A stretch of DNA of 64,000 nucleotides from contig CAKQDX010000009.1 of NCBI GenBank assembly GCA_934229725.1, positions 1 to 64,000 on the forward strand, read 5' to 3'. Source of the DNA: an uncultured Streptococcus sp. Its GTDB lineage: Bacteria; Bacillota; Bacilli; Lactobacillales; Streptococcaceae. Shown here in pieces: positions 35,287 through 42,942 of this stretch. The translations under genes were made by a program, and so were the position numbers. Every line of letters begins with the position of its first letter. Position 1 is the stretch's first letter. The notes under the pieces were generated by a model, which had not been told where the DNA came from, searched no databases, and worked only from the letters and a program-made list of their open reading frames with translations.

Positions 35287-35304
35287 CTAGGTCTTAAGAC
35301 CTAG
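35287..35304. repeat. 18-bp perfect palindrome after ecfT
   Basis: CTAGGTCTTAAGACCTAG precedes the true terminator by 9 bases. It could stabilise the mRNA 3' end or bind a protein; nothing indicates which. Confidence 0.6.
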
Positions 35305-35313
35305 AACCATTGA

Positions 35314-35340
35314 AAGAACGCCCAAGTTGGCGTTCTTTTT
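35314..35340 (+). terminator. ecf operon terminator
   Basis: AAGAACGCC at 35314-35322 pairs with GGCGTTCTT at 35329-35337, followed by Ts. The 226 bases from here to the LysM gene hold no gene; they must contain that gene's promoter, but I could not define it. Confidence 0.9.
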
Positions 35341-35566
35341 CGTCTAATCCCAAACTGCCTGTAATATTTTTAATATCCCTAACAAGTGGATGTTATATTT
35401 GCACGGTATGATAGTTACATGGTTATAGTTCTTCAGCTTAATCTGGAATGAAAAATTCCCATATAGACTAAGCCATTTTATTTGCCTATTAGTCATCACC
35501 AAATAAAATAATAAAATATCATTGGCTAATATGGACTGAACTATAGATAGATAAAGGAGCATCATC

Positions 35567-36157
35567 ATGCAAACAAAGAATACATCTAACACTAAAAAAT
35601 TGGGTCTTTTTGGACTTGTTACAGTGGCAACGCTTGGAGCAACAGCTTTAGCTAATGCAGAAACTTACACAGTTCAAAAAGGTGATACCCTTTCAGCTAT
35701 TGCCAAGAAGAACGGTACTACTGTAGATGAAATTGTTTCAAAAAATGGCATTCAAGATGCCAATAAGATTTCTGTAGGTCAAAATTTAACAATTAATGAA
35801 ACCACAGAAGAGACTACTGAAGCCTCAGCTACGCCAACTACAACTGAAGCAGTTGCTGAATCAGCACAATCAGCACAATCGGCAGAGTCTACACAAAGTG
35901 AAAGTACTCAAACAACAAATACAAGTCTTTCTTCTTCAGAGGCAGCTGCCAAGGAAGAAATTGCTCAACGTGAGTCAAGCGGTAGCTATACAGCTCAAAA
36001 TGGCCAATATTATGGTCGTTATCAATTGGCTTCCTCATATTTGAATGGGGACCTATCTCCTGAAAATCAAGAGAGGGTAGCGGATAATTATGTAGCAAGC
36101 CGTTATGGTTCATGGACTGCAGCTCTAGCTTTCTGGAATGCTAACGGTTGGTATTAA
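35567..36157 (+). CDS. Secreted LysM protein with C-terminal lysozyme-like domain
   Basis: Exported wall protein of 196 residues: signal peptide (about 1-29, ending near ANA-ET), one LysM domain (about 31-76, YTVQKGDTLSAIAKKNG) that binds peptidoglycan, a Ser/Thr/Glu-rich linker (about 80-125) and a short C-terminal domain with a candidate catalytic Glu in AQRESSG, ending in AFWNANGWY. It resembles streptococcal LysM/transglycosylase-like proteins. Enzymatic activity is inferred. Own terminator downstream. Confidence 0.85.
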   Translation: MQTKNTSNTKKLGLFGLVTVATLGATALANAETYTVQKGDTLSAIAKKNGTTVDEIVSKNGIQDANKISVGQNLTINETTEETTEASATPTTTEAVAESAQSAQSAESTQSESTQTTNTSLSSSEAAAKEEIAQRESSGSYTAQNGQYYGRYQLASSYLNGDLSPENQERVADNYVASRYGSWTAALAFWNANGWY

Positions 36158-36220
36158 GCTAAATGACTTTATTTTAATGAATTGTGAGGAAACTAGCTAA
36201 AACCTCATACAAATATGAAG

Positions 36221-36247
36221 AAAATGCCAGATTCTTGGCATTTTTTT
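36221..36247 (+). terminator. Terminator of the LysM gene
   Basis: AAAATGCCA and TGGCATTTT arms followed by a T-run. The following 100 bases contain a 12-bp palindrome AGTAATATTACT before the next gene. Confidence 0.88.
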
Positions 36248-36349
36248 ATTTAAATGATAAATCATTGTAACATTAGACACATTACAAATAATGCACAGTA
36301 ATATTACTAAGTTATGATGAATGTGGCTAGAATAAACTAGGAGGGATTT

Positions 36350-37033
36350 ATGTTTAAAAAAAGTTATAAAGGACGTCGTGTCAAATTAGCAGCAAAAAAA
36401 TCATTGACAGTGCCAGTAGCAATTGTAACAAGTTTTATTGTCGTTTTGGCAGTATCTCTTTCTACACTAATCAATAAGGGATTGGTTAATGCATTCTCGG
36501 ATTCTGTTACACCGACTCCTTCACCAACGTCAACAGCGACAGAATCAACAGCAGATTTAGTCAAATCATCAACTATTAGCTCCAGCAAAGAGAAAAAAGC
36601 TAACAAAGAAAATGTTGAAGAAAGTAAGCCTCAATCTGAGACAACGAGTGAAACAGTAGAAACACCTCAACAGTCTCAGTCAGAGACTGTTACAACAAGT
36701 ACTGAAACTACACCGACTCCAGATAAAGGGACAGCACCTGCAGTTGCTGCGAGTGGTAATAGCTCAGTTATCCTTTCGAATGGTAATACTGCAGGAGAAA
36801 TCGGCTCTTACGCCGCAGCACAAATGGCTGCTGCCACTGGCGTCCCTCAGTCAACTTGGGAGTCAATTATTGCGCGTGAGTCAAACGGTGATCATACCGC
36901 AGCAAATGGTTCAGGAGCATCAGGCCTTTTCCAAACAATGCCAGGATGGGGTTCAACAGCAACCGTTGAGGACCAAATTCAATCGGCTTTGAATGCCTAT
37001 AACGCTCAAGGATTGTCAGCTTGGAATTACTAA
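36350..37033 (+). CDS. Secreted IsaA/SceD-like putative lytic transglycosylase
   Basis: Exported protein of 227 residues with a long basic N-terminus and signal/anchor segment (about 18-42), a low-complexity Thr/Ser/Glu/Pro linker (about 50-135), and a compact C-terminal domain with the pattern WESIIARESNGD and GLFQTMPGWGST, close to staphylococcal IsaA/SceD transglycosylases. The Glu in ARESNG is the probable catalytic acid. It shares the exported lysozyme-fold design with the upstream LysM protein but not the LysM domain. Confidence 0.87.
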   Translation: MFKKSYKGRRVKLAAKKSLTVPVAIVTSFIVVLAVSLSTLINKGLVNAFSDSVTPTPSPTSTATESTADLVKSSTISSSKEKKANKENVEESKPQSETTSETVETPQQSQSETVTTSTETTPTPDKGTAPAVAASGNSSVILSNGNTAGEIGSYAAAQMAAATGVPQSTWESIIARESNGDHTAANGSGASGLFQTMPGWGSTATVEDQIQSALNAYNAQGLSAWNY

Positions 37034-37043
37034 GAAATTAAAG

Positions 37044-37070
37044 AAGTTGGGAGGAGACTCCCAGCTTTTT
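37044..37070 (+). terminator. Terminator of the IsaA-like gene
   Basis: AAGTTGGGAG and CTCCCAGCTT arms, one G-T pair, then Ts. Confidence 0.85.
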
Positions 37071-37148
37071 ATTCTAGATGTAAGTAAGAGTCGTTTTATA
37101 GGGTTTTAGATTAGATTGTAACTATTATTAGGTAGGAATAGGCCTTTC

Positions 37149-37157
37149 TGTTATAAT
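37149..37157 (+). promoter_or_regulatory. Extended -10 promoter of the large membrane protein
   Basis: TGT-TATAAT. Its start site would fall at about 37164, which excludes the ATG at 37163 as the translation start. Confidence 0.55.
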
Positions 37158-37177
37158 AGAAAATGAAAGGTTTGACA

Positions 37178-38887
37178 ATGAAACAAATATTTAAATCAAG
37201 AGAGAGATTGTGGGTTAGTCTTTTTATTATTGTTTTTGCTATATTACTGGTCATGCCACAGCTATTTACTAGAAAAGTCATTTTAGGATCAGATTCTATA
37301 TTTCACTATAACAGGTTTTATGAAGCTGCTATGCAATTAAAGAATGGTAATTTTTCTTACTTTCTATCTTTGTATGGTTTTCAACAGTCTGGACGTATTG
37401 TTAATGCCCTATATGGCCCTTTTTTTGCCTATTTACAAGGAGGACTTATTTTAATAAGTGGTACTTGGTTCCGTTATCAGATTGTTTCTAGGGTATTGTT
37501 ACATATATTGGCTGAGTCTTCAATGTATGCGTTACTTAAGCAGTGTAAAGTTAAGACAAGCATTGCTTTGTCACTAGGTTTACTATATGCAACGACATTC
37601 TCTATTCAATATTGGACTATGCGTCAAGGCTTTTCTAGTTGGGGAGCTGCTCTATTACCCTACTGTTTCATTCCTGCCATTCATTATGTATTTTATCAAC
37701 GAGTAGATCAAGTTAGACTAGCCTTATCTATGGCATTGATTTTTCAGGTTCACGTACTCAGTGCTTTGATGCTAGTGATGATGTATCTTCCTTTTTACAT
37801 TTACACTTTTGTAAAGGTAACTGCTTCTAAAAAAAAGGAAACAATTGTTAAAGTCTTAATAGCAGTTATTCTTTTTCTTTTATTGACTGTAAATGTATGG
37901 GGGGTACTCCTCTATTTAAGAGGTGCGAATCATCTCTTAGATCCATTTATCAATAGGGAGATAGGTAAGAATGGAATTGATGGGACAGCAAGATATTGGC
38001 TATACACTCCAATATCCTTAATGGTTTTACTCATTTTACAGTTTATTTACGCTATTGCAAATTGGAAAAAACTAGCAAGATGGAAACGAATACTACATTT
38101 TATTTATTTTGTTTTCTTCTTTTTATCGACAGGTCTTTTTCCGTGGCAGTATCTGGTAGAAAATGGAAATACTTTTGCTGAGTTGATTCAATTCCCATTT
38201 CGCTTTTTTGTTCCAGCTACTATATTGCTGTTGGCGATTACAGGGTTGACTGTCACACGTTTTGTAAATTGGCGAAAAAGTATTGCTGTTTTATTATTTG
38301 CCTTTGCAGGGGTTGGTCTAATTCAAAATATAATGGATACTACAGATCGTGTAAAGAGTGCAGCTCAAGATGGTGAACTTATTTCCATTGTTAAACATAC
38401 TTACGTTGAAGGAGATTACCAGACGATAAGTCTTACCATGAATGACAGTGACCTGTCACAGTTTTTAAATTTAGTTGTCAAACCCACACCAGATTATGTA
38501 CCTATCTATGGGACAATAGGTAAGCAAAACACTTATGATCTTTATTATGAAAACATTGTTACGAATCAAAGAACCGAAAAGTTAATTGAAGATAACTACC
38601 TCGTATTAACTTGGCAAGCTGATGAAGGGGAAGAATTGAATCTACCTATAGTTGTATATAAAGATTCCATCTTGACACTAAATGGTAAAGAACTAGACAA
38701 GGATGACTATAAGTTGTCAACGATTGGTACGCCGACCGTTTCATCGCAAGAAGGAAAAAATAAACTTGAGTTACGGTATCAAGAACCAGAATGGATATTT
38801 GTAGCAATAAGTGCCCCACTTATAGTTCTAGGAATAATAAGTTTACAGTGGATTTACATAAAAGTTAAAACACAGAAGGTTGCCTAA
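37178..38887 (+). CDS. Polytopic membrane protein, PTPS-related/GT-C-like
   Basis: Protein of 569 residues with about ten membrane segments, an extracytoplasmic loop near 380-520 and a final membrane segment close to the C-terminus. The early segment GSDSIFHYNRFYEAA followed by a Gly-rich luminal part resembles membrane proteins grouped as 6-pyruvoyl-tetrahydropterin synthase-related, thought to be GT-C-like. I choose ATG 37178, with AAAGG seven bases upstream. Overall layout recalls the YfhO protein at 18818. Function unknown. Confidence 0.75.
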   Translation: MKQIFKSRERLWVSLFIIVFAILLVMPQLFTRKVILGSDSIFHYNRFYEAAMQLKNGNFSYFLSLYGFQQSGRIVNALYGPFFAYLQGGLILISGTWFRYQIVSRVLLHILAESSMYALLKQCKVKTSIALSLGLLYATTFSIQYWTMRQGFSSWGAALLPYCFIPAIHYVFYQRVDQVRLALSMALIFQVHVLSALMLVMMYLPFYIYTFVKVTASKKKETIVKVLIAVILFLLLTVNVWGVLLYLRGANHLLDPFINREIGKNGIDGTARYWLYTPISLMVLLILQFIYAIANWKKLARWKRILHFIYFVFFFLSTGLFPWQYLVENGNTFAELIQFPFRFFVPATILLLAITGLTVTRFVNWRKSIAVLLFAFAGVGLIQNIMDTTDRVKSAAQDGELISIVKHTYVEGDYQTISLTMNDSDLSQFLNLVVKPTPDYVPIYGTIGKQNTYDLYYENIVTNQRTEKLIEDNYLVLTWQADEGEELNLPIVVYKDSILTLNGKELDKDDYKLSTIGTPTVSSQEGKNKLELRYQEPEWIFVAISAPLIVLGIISLQWIYIKVKTQKVA

Positions 38888-38900
38888 AGGGAACCTTTTT
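38876..38900 (+). terminator. Terminator overlapping the membrane-protein stop
   Basis: AAGGTT at 38876-38881 pairs with AACCTT at 38892-38897, followed by Ts. The stop codon lies in the loop. Confidence 0.7.
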
Positions 38901-38926
38901 GCATTATTTTTTAATCATGATATAAT
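38898..38926 (+). promoter_or_regulatory. mnmA promoter
   Basis: TTTGCA (or TTGCAT) as a weak -35 and TGA-TATAAT ending at 38926, spacing 16-17. Confidence 0.6.
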
Positions 38927-38933
38927 TAAGCTT

Positions 38934-39031
38934 GCGTGCTTTTACGCTTCAAAATCGACCTTCAAATCGATATTTGAGTAACTAGACCCTTCAAGTCTAT
39001 GTTAAATTTTATTTGATGGGAGGAGTTATCA
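38934..39031 (+). promoter_or_regulatory. Structured 5' leader of mnmA with repeated CTTCAA loops
   Basis: About 100 transcribed bases precede mnmA. Two hairpins are visible: ATCGA/TCGAT (38954-38971) with loop CCTTCAAA, and TAGAC/GTCTA (38983-38999) with the seven-base loop CCTTCAA. A third CTTCAA at 38947 lies unpaired upstream. No T-run follows, so this is not a terminator. AGGAG at 39020-39024 is the ribosome-binding site. Confidence 0.5.
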
Positions 39032-40153
39032 ATGACTGATAATTCAAAAACACGTGTTGTTGTCGGTATGAGTGGTGGCGTTGATTCATCAGTGACAGCC
39101 TTACTTTTAAAAGAGCAAGGTTATGATGTAATTGGTGTTTTCATGAAAAACTGGGATGACACAGATGAATTTGGTGTGTGTACAGCAACCGAAGATTATA
39201 AAGATGTAGCAGCAGTAGCTGATCAGATTGGTATTCCGTATTACTCTGTCAACTTTGAGAAAGAGTACTGGGATCGTGTATTTGAGTATTTCCTTGCAGA
39301 ATACCGCGCAGGTCGTACCCCTAATCCAGACGTTATGTGTAATAAGGAAATCAAGTTCAAGGCTTTCCTAGACTACGCTATGACATTGGGAGCAGACTAC
39401 GTGGCTACAGGACATTATGCTCAAGTTGTTCGCGATGAAGACGGCATTATCCATATGTTGCGTGGTGCAGATAACAATAAAGATCAAACCTACTTCCTTA
39501 GTCAGCTTTCGCAAGAGCAGTTGCAGAAAACGATGTTTCCATTAGGACATCTACAAAAGCCAGAAGTTCGTGAGATTGCTGAACGTGCAGGTCTTGCAAC
39601 AGCCAAGAAAAAGGATTCGACAGGAATTTGTTTTATTGGTGAGAAAAACTTTAAAGAGTTTCTTAGCCAATACTTGCCAGCTCAAAAAGGTCGTATGATG
39701 ACTGTCGATGGTCGTGACATGGGCGAGCATAACGGACTCATGTATTACACCATTGGTCAACGTGGTGGTATGGGCATTGGTGGCCAAAAAGGTGGCGATA
39801 ATGCTCCTTGGTTTGTAGTTGGGAAAGATCTTTCGAAAAATATTCTTTACGTGGGTCAAGGTTTCCACCATGAGTCATTGATGTCAACTTCTCTTGACGC
39901 TTCAATGATTCACTTTACTCGAGATATGCCAGAAAACTTTGAAATGGAGTGTACAGCAAAATTCCGTTATCGTCAACCTGATAGTAAAGTTACTGTAAAG
40001 GTTAAGGGTGAGAAAGCAGAGGTTATTTTTGCTGAACCTCAGCGTGCGATTACACCTGGTCAAGCCGTTGTATTCTATGATGGTCAGGAATGTTTGGGTG
40101 GCGGTATTATTGACCAAGCCTATAAAGACGGAAAAGTATGTCAGTATATCTAA
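39032..40153 (+). CDS. mnmA: tRNA-specific 2-thiouridylase MnmA
   Basis: Installs the 2-thio group on U34 of tRNA-Lys, Glu and Gln. The 373 residues show the PP-loop GMSGGVDSS (about 12-20) and the two expected catalytic cysteines in NPDVMCNKEIKF (near 102) and STGICFIGEKNF (near 200). MnmG, encoded 0.8 kb downstream, adds the 5-substituent on the same base. MarC follows 19 bases later, so the two are probably cotranscribed. Confidence 0.97.
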   Translation: MTDNSKTRVVVGMSGGVDSSVTALLLKEQGYDVIGVFMKNWDDTDEFGVCTATEDYKDVAAVADQIGIPYYSVNFEKEYWDRVFEYFLAEYRAGRTPNPDVMCNKEIKFKAFLDYAMTLGADYVATGHYAQVVRDEDGIIHMLRGADNNKDQTYFLSQLSQEQLQKTMFPLGHLQKPEVREIAERAGLATAKKKDSTGICFIGEKNFKEFLSQYLPAQKGRMMTVDGRDMGEHNGLMYYTIGQRGGMGIGGQKGGDNAPWFVVGKDLSKNILYVGQGFHHESLMSTSLDASMIHFTRDMPENFEMECTAKFRYRQPDSKVTVKVKGEKAEVIFAEPQRAITPGQAVVFYDGQECLGGGIIDQAYKDGKVCQYI

Positions 40154-40172
40154 CTGGAGTTAAGTAATAACG

Positions 40173-40784
40173 ATGAGTTCCCAATTTTTTTATGCATTTA
40201 TGGCATTTTTCGCTATAATGAACCCAATTTCAAATCTTCCTGCTTACATGGCTTTAGTAGCAGATGATAGTCAAAAAATTTCACGAAAAATTGCTTTTAG
40301 GAGTCTTTTGATTGCCTTTGTTATTGTAACTGTTTTTATCTTTTCAGGAGATTTCATTTTTAAAGTATTTGGAATTACAATTGTTTCTTTCAGAATTGCT
40401 GGTGGAATATTAGTGGCTGTTATCGGTTATCATATGATTAATGGTAATCATTCACCTAGCTATAAAGGAATGGAGCAGCAAGCAGTAAATTCAGATCCAA
40501 TGGCTATTGCTATTTCTCCTCTTGCAATGCCACTTTTTGCAGGACCAGGTACAATTACAACTGCCTTAAGTCTGGCTAATGGAGGCTTGCAGAATCAACT
40601 GATAACAATAGTTGCCTTTGCTTTTTTATGTGTCATCACGTATCTCCTTTTAAGAAGTGCAAAACAAATTGCTGAATTTTTGGGAGAAAATTTGATGAAA
40701 ATTATAACGAAATTGATGGGACTATTACTATTTTCAATAGGTATCCAGATGATTATCACTAGTGTTCAGTCATTAATCAAATAG
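40173..40784 (+). CDS. MarC family integral membrane protein
   Basis: Protein of 203 residues with about six membrane segments, starting FYAFMAFFAIMNPISNLP and containing SPLAMPLFAGPGTITT, both typical of the MarC/UPF0056 family. Function unresolved; the former link to multidrug resistance was not upheld in E. coli. It probably rides on the mnmA transcript. No terminator was seen after it. Confidence 0.87.
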   Translation: MSSQFFYAFMAFFAIMNPISNLPAYMALVADDSQKISRKIAFRSLLIAFVIVTVFIFSGDFIFKVFGITIVSFRIAGGILVAVIGYHMINGNHSPSYKGMEQQAVNSDPMAIAISPLAMPLFAGPGTITTALSLANGGLQNQLITIVAFAFLCVITYLLLRSAKQIAEFLGENLMKIITKLMGLLLFSIGIQMIITSVQSLIK

Positions 40785-40793
40785 TGATTTGAA

Positions 40794-40821
40794 TTGACAA
40801 AATGATTTGATTTGATACAAT
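40794..40821 (+). promoter_or_regulatory. mnmG promoter
   Basis: TTGACA at 40794-40799, a 16-base spacer and TACAAT at 40816-40821. It gives an unusually long leader of about 140 bases. Confidence 0.75.
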
Positions 40822-40923
40822 AACTTTAACAATAGTCATGATGGTCAAAGCTCATGGAAATTGTGCGTTTTTTGCGTACAGTTTTCTGGAGTTTTGGCTA
40901 TTTTTGTAGAAAAGATAACAAAG

Positions 40924-40955
40924 AAAGGATAAGGCAGCTGATTGTAAGTCACTGC
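40924..40955 (+). promoter_or_regulatory. Split ribosome-binding site of mnmG with intervening hairpin
   Basis: AAAGGA at 40924-40929 is followed by a hairpin, GCAG-c-TGA at 40934-40941 with TCA-CTGC at 40949-40955, loop TTGTAAG. ATG 40956 begins at the foot of the stem and ATG 40968 is 12 bases on. Neither ATG has a Shine-Dalgarno sequence at normal distance unless the hairpin folds. Confidence 0.5.
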
Positions 40956-40967
40956 ATGAATCTAAAA

Positions 40968-42869
40968 ATGTCTTACGAGTTTGATGAAAATTATGATGTA
41001 ATCGTTGTTGGAGCCGGTCATGCAGGTGTGGAAGCTAGTCTAGCAGCAGCTCGCATGGGTTGTAAGGTTTTACTAGCCACCATTAACCTCGAGATGCTGG
41101 CTTTTATGCCATGTAACCCTTCTATCGGTGGGTCAGCTAAGGGAATTGTTGTTCGTGAAATTGATGCCCTTGGTGGAGAGATGGGTAAAAACATCGACAA
41201 AACTTATATTCAAATGAAAATGCTTAATACCGGTAAGGGGCCTGCTGTTCGAGCCTTGCGTGCACAAGCAGATAAAGCTTTGTATGCTATGACAATGAAA
41301 CATACCGTTGAACGTCAGGAAAACTTGACCCTCCGTCAATCAATGATTGATGACATACTTGTTGAAGATGGTAAGGTAGTTGGTGTAAGAACGGCAACAA
41401 ATCAAAAATATGGAGCTAAAGCAGTTGTTGTAACAACAGGTACAGCTCTACGTGGTGAAATTATCCTAGGAGAACTCAAATATTCATCAGGGCCAAATAA
41501 TAGCCTTGCATCCGTTACTTTGGCTGATAATTTGAAAAAGCTTGGTCTTGAAATAGGTCGATTTAAAACAGGTACTCCCCCTCGTGTCAAGGCGTCATCA
41601 ATTAATTACGAAGAAACTGAGATTCAACCAGGTGACGAAAAGCCTAATCATTTTTCATTTTTGTCGAGGGATGAAGACTATCTTCAGAATCAAATTCCGT
41701 GTTGGCTAACGTATACGAACCAAGAAAGCCACGATATTATCAATAACAATTTGCACCGTGCCCCAATGTTTTCAGGTATTGTCAAGGGTGTAGGACCTCG
41801 TTATTGTCCATCAATCGAAGATAAAATTGTCCGATTTGCCGATAAGAATCGTCATCAGCTTTTCCTTGAACCAGAGGGACGAGAAACTGAGGAAGTGTAT
41901 GTACAAGGGCTTTCAACAAGTTTGCCTGAAGATGTTCAAAAAGAATTACTTCACTCAATCAAAGGTCTTGAAAAAGCGGAGATGATGCGAACTGGTTATG
42001 CGATTGAATATGATATCGTTCTCCCTCATCAATTACGTGCAACACTTGAAACGAAGTTGATTTCGGGTCTCTTTACAGCAGGACAGACTAACGGAACTTC
42101 TGGATACGAGGAGGCAGCTGGCCAAGGTCTAGTTGCTGGTATTAATGCGGCTCTTAAAGTTCAAGGTAAACCTGAGCTTATCCTCAAACGTAGTGATGCC
42201 TATATTGGTGTAATGATTGACGATCTTGTCACGAAAGGAACCTTGGAGCCCTATCGTTTATTAACATCACGCGCGGAGTATCGCCTCATATTACGTCATG
42301 ACAATGCTGATATGCGCTTGACACCTATTGGTCGGGAAGTTGGTTTGGTTGACGATGAACGTTGGAATATCTTTGAAATCAAGAAAAATCAGTTTGACAG
42401 TGAGTTGACACGTCTGTCAAAAGAAAAATTGAAACCTGTCAAAGAAACGAATGAAAAAATTCAAGCCCTAGGCTTTAAGCCCTTGACAGATGCCATGACA
42501 GCGAAAGAATTTATGCGTAGACCAGAGATTGATTATGCTACAGCTACTCAGTTTGTAGGTCCAGCTGCAGAAGATTTGGACGCTAAGATTATAGAGCTGC
42601 TGGAGACTGAAATCAAGTACGAAGGGTATATCAATAAAGCTTTGGATCAGGTAGCTAAGATGAAGCGTATGGAAGAAAAGAGAATTCCGAAAAATATTGA
42701 TTGGGATGCTATTGATTCTATCGCTACTGAAGCTCGTCAAAAATTTAAGAAAATTAATCCTGAAACCATTGGTCAAGCGAGTCGTATTTCAGGGGTCAAT
42801 CCAGCAGATATCTCTATTCTGATGGTTTACCTTGAAGGCAATAATAAGGCCCGTCGTAAGGTGGACTAA
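40968..42869 (+). CDS. mnmG: tRNA uridine-5-carboxymethylaminomethyl modification enzyme MnmG
   Basis: FAD-dependent enzyme that with MnmE builds the C5 side chain on wobble U34. The Rossmann motif VVGAGHAGVEA opens the protein and CNPSIGG and GTALRG follow. From ATG 40968 (MSYEFDENYD) it has 633 residues, matching homologues; ATG 40956 in frame gives 637 and may be the start instead. The frame stays open upstream to 40854, but those codons do not resemble MnmG. gidA is the older name. Confidence 0.96.
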   Translation: MSYEFDENYDVIVVGAGHAGVEASLAAARMGCKVLLATINLEMLAFMPCNPSIGGSAKGIVVREIDALGGEMGKNIDKTYIQMKMLNTGKGPAVRALRAQADKALYAMTMKHTVERQENLTLRQSMIDDILVEDGKVVGVRTATNQKYGAKAVVVTTGTALRGEIILGELKYSSGPNNSLASVTLADNLKKLGLEIGRFKTGTPPRVKASSINYEETEIQPGDEKPNHFSFLSRDEDYLQNQIPCWLTYTNQESHDIINNNLHRAPMFSGIVKGVGPRYCPSIEDKIVRFADKNRHQLFLEPEGRETEEVYVQGLSTSLPEDVQKELLHSIKGLEKAEMMRTGYAIEYDIVLPHQLRATLETKLISGLFTAGQTNGTSGYEEAAGQGLVAGINAALKVQGKPELILKRSDAYIGVMIDDLVTKGTLEPYRLLTSRAEYRLILRHDNADMRLTPIGREVGLVDDERWNIFEIKKNQFDSELTRLSKEKLKPVKETNEKIQALGFKPLTDAMTAKEFMRRPEIDYATATQFVGPAAEDLDAKIIELLETEIKYEGYINKALDQVAKMKRMEEKRIPKNIDWDAIDSIATEARQKFKKINPETIGQASRISGVNPADISILMVYLEGNNKARRKVD

Positions 42870-42885
42870 CGGTAGTAATGCGTTT

Positions 42886-42910
42886 AAAAGCCTTTTAATT
42901 AGGGCTTTTT
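42886..42910 (+). terminator. mnmG terminator
   Basis: AAAAGCC at 42886-42892 and GGGCTTTTT at 42902-42910. Confidence 0.82.
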
Positions 42911-42912
42911 TA

Positions 42913-42921
42913 TGTTATAAT
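42913..42921 (+). promoter_or_regulatory. Extended -10 promoter of gdpP
   Basis: TGT-TATAAT, 21 bases before the gdpP ATG. Confidence 0.6.
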
Positions 42922-42942
42922 TACTAGATTAAGAGGTTTTAT

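Noticed and set aside
35341..35566. Possible WalR box (TGTAAT and nearby TAATAT) before the LysM gene
   Set aside because: The second half-site has two mismatches and no other copy is in place; not supported.
40942..40948. Loop TTGTAAG of the mnmG leader hairpin resembles a tRNA-Tyr anticodon loop
   Set aside because: tRNA-Tyr is not a substrate of MnmG, so the resemblance is most likely chance; it also warns against over-reading the mnmA leader loops.
40854..40967. N-terminal extension of MnmG by 38 codons
   Set aside because: Extension lies in the untranslated leader after the promoter, has no ribosome-binding site and does not resemble MnmG.
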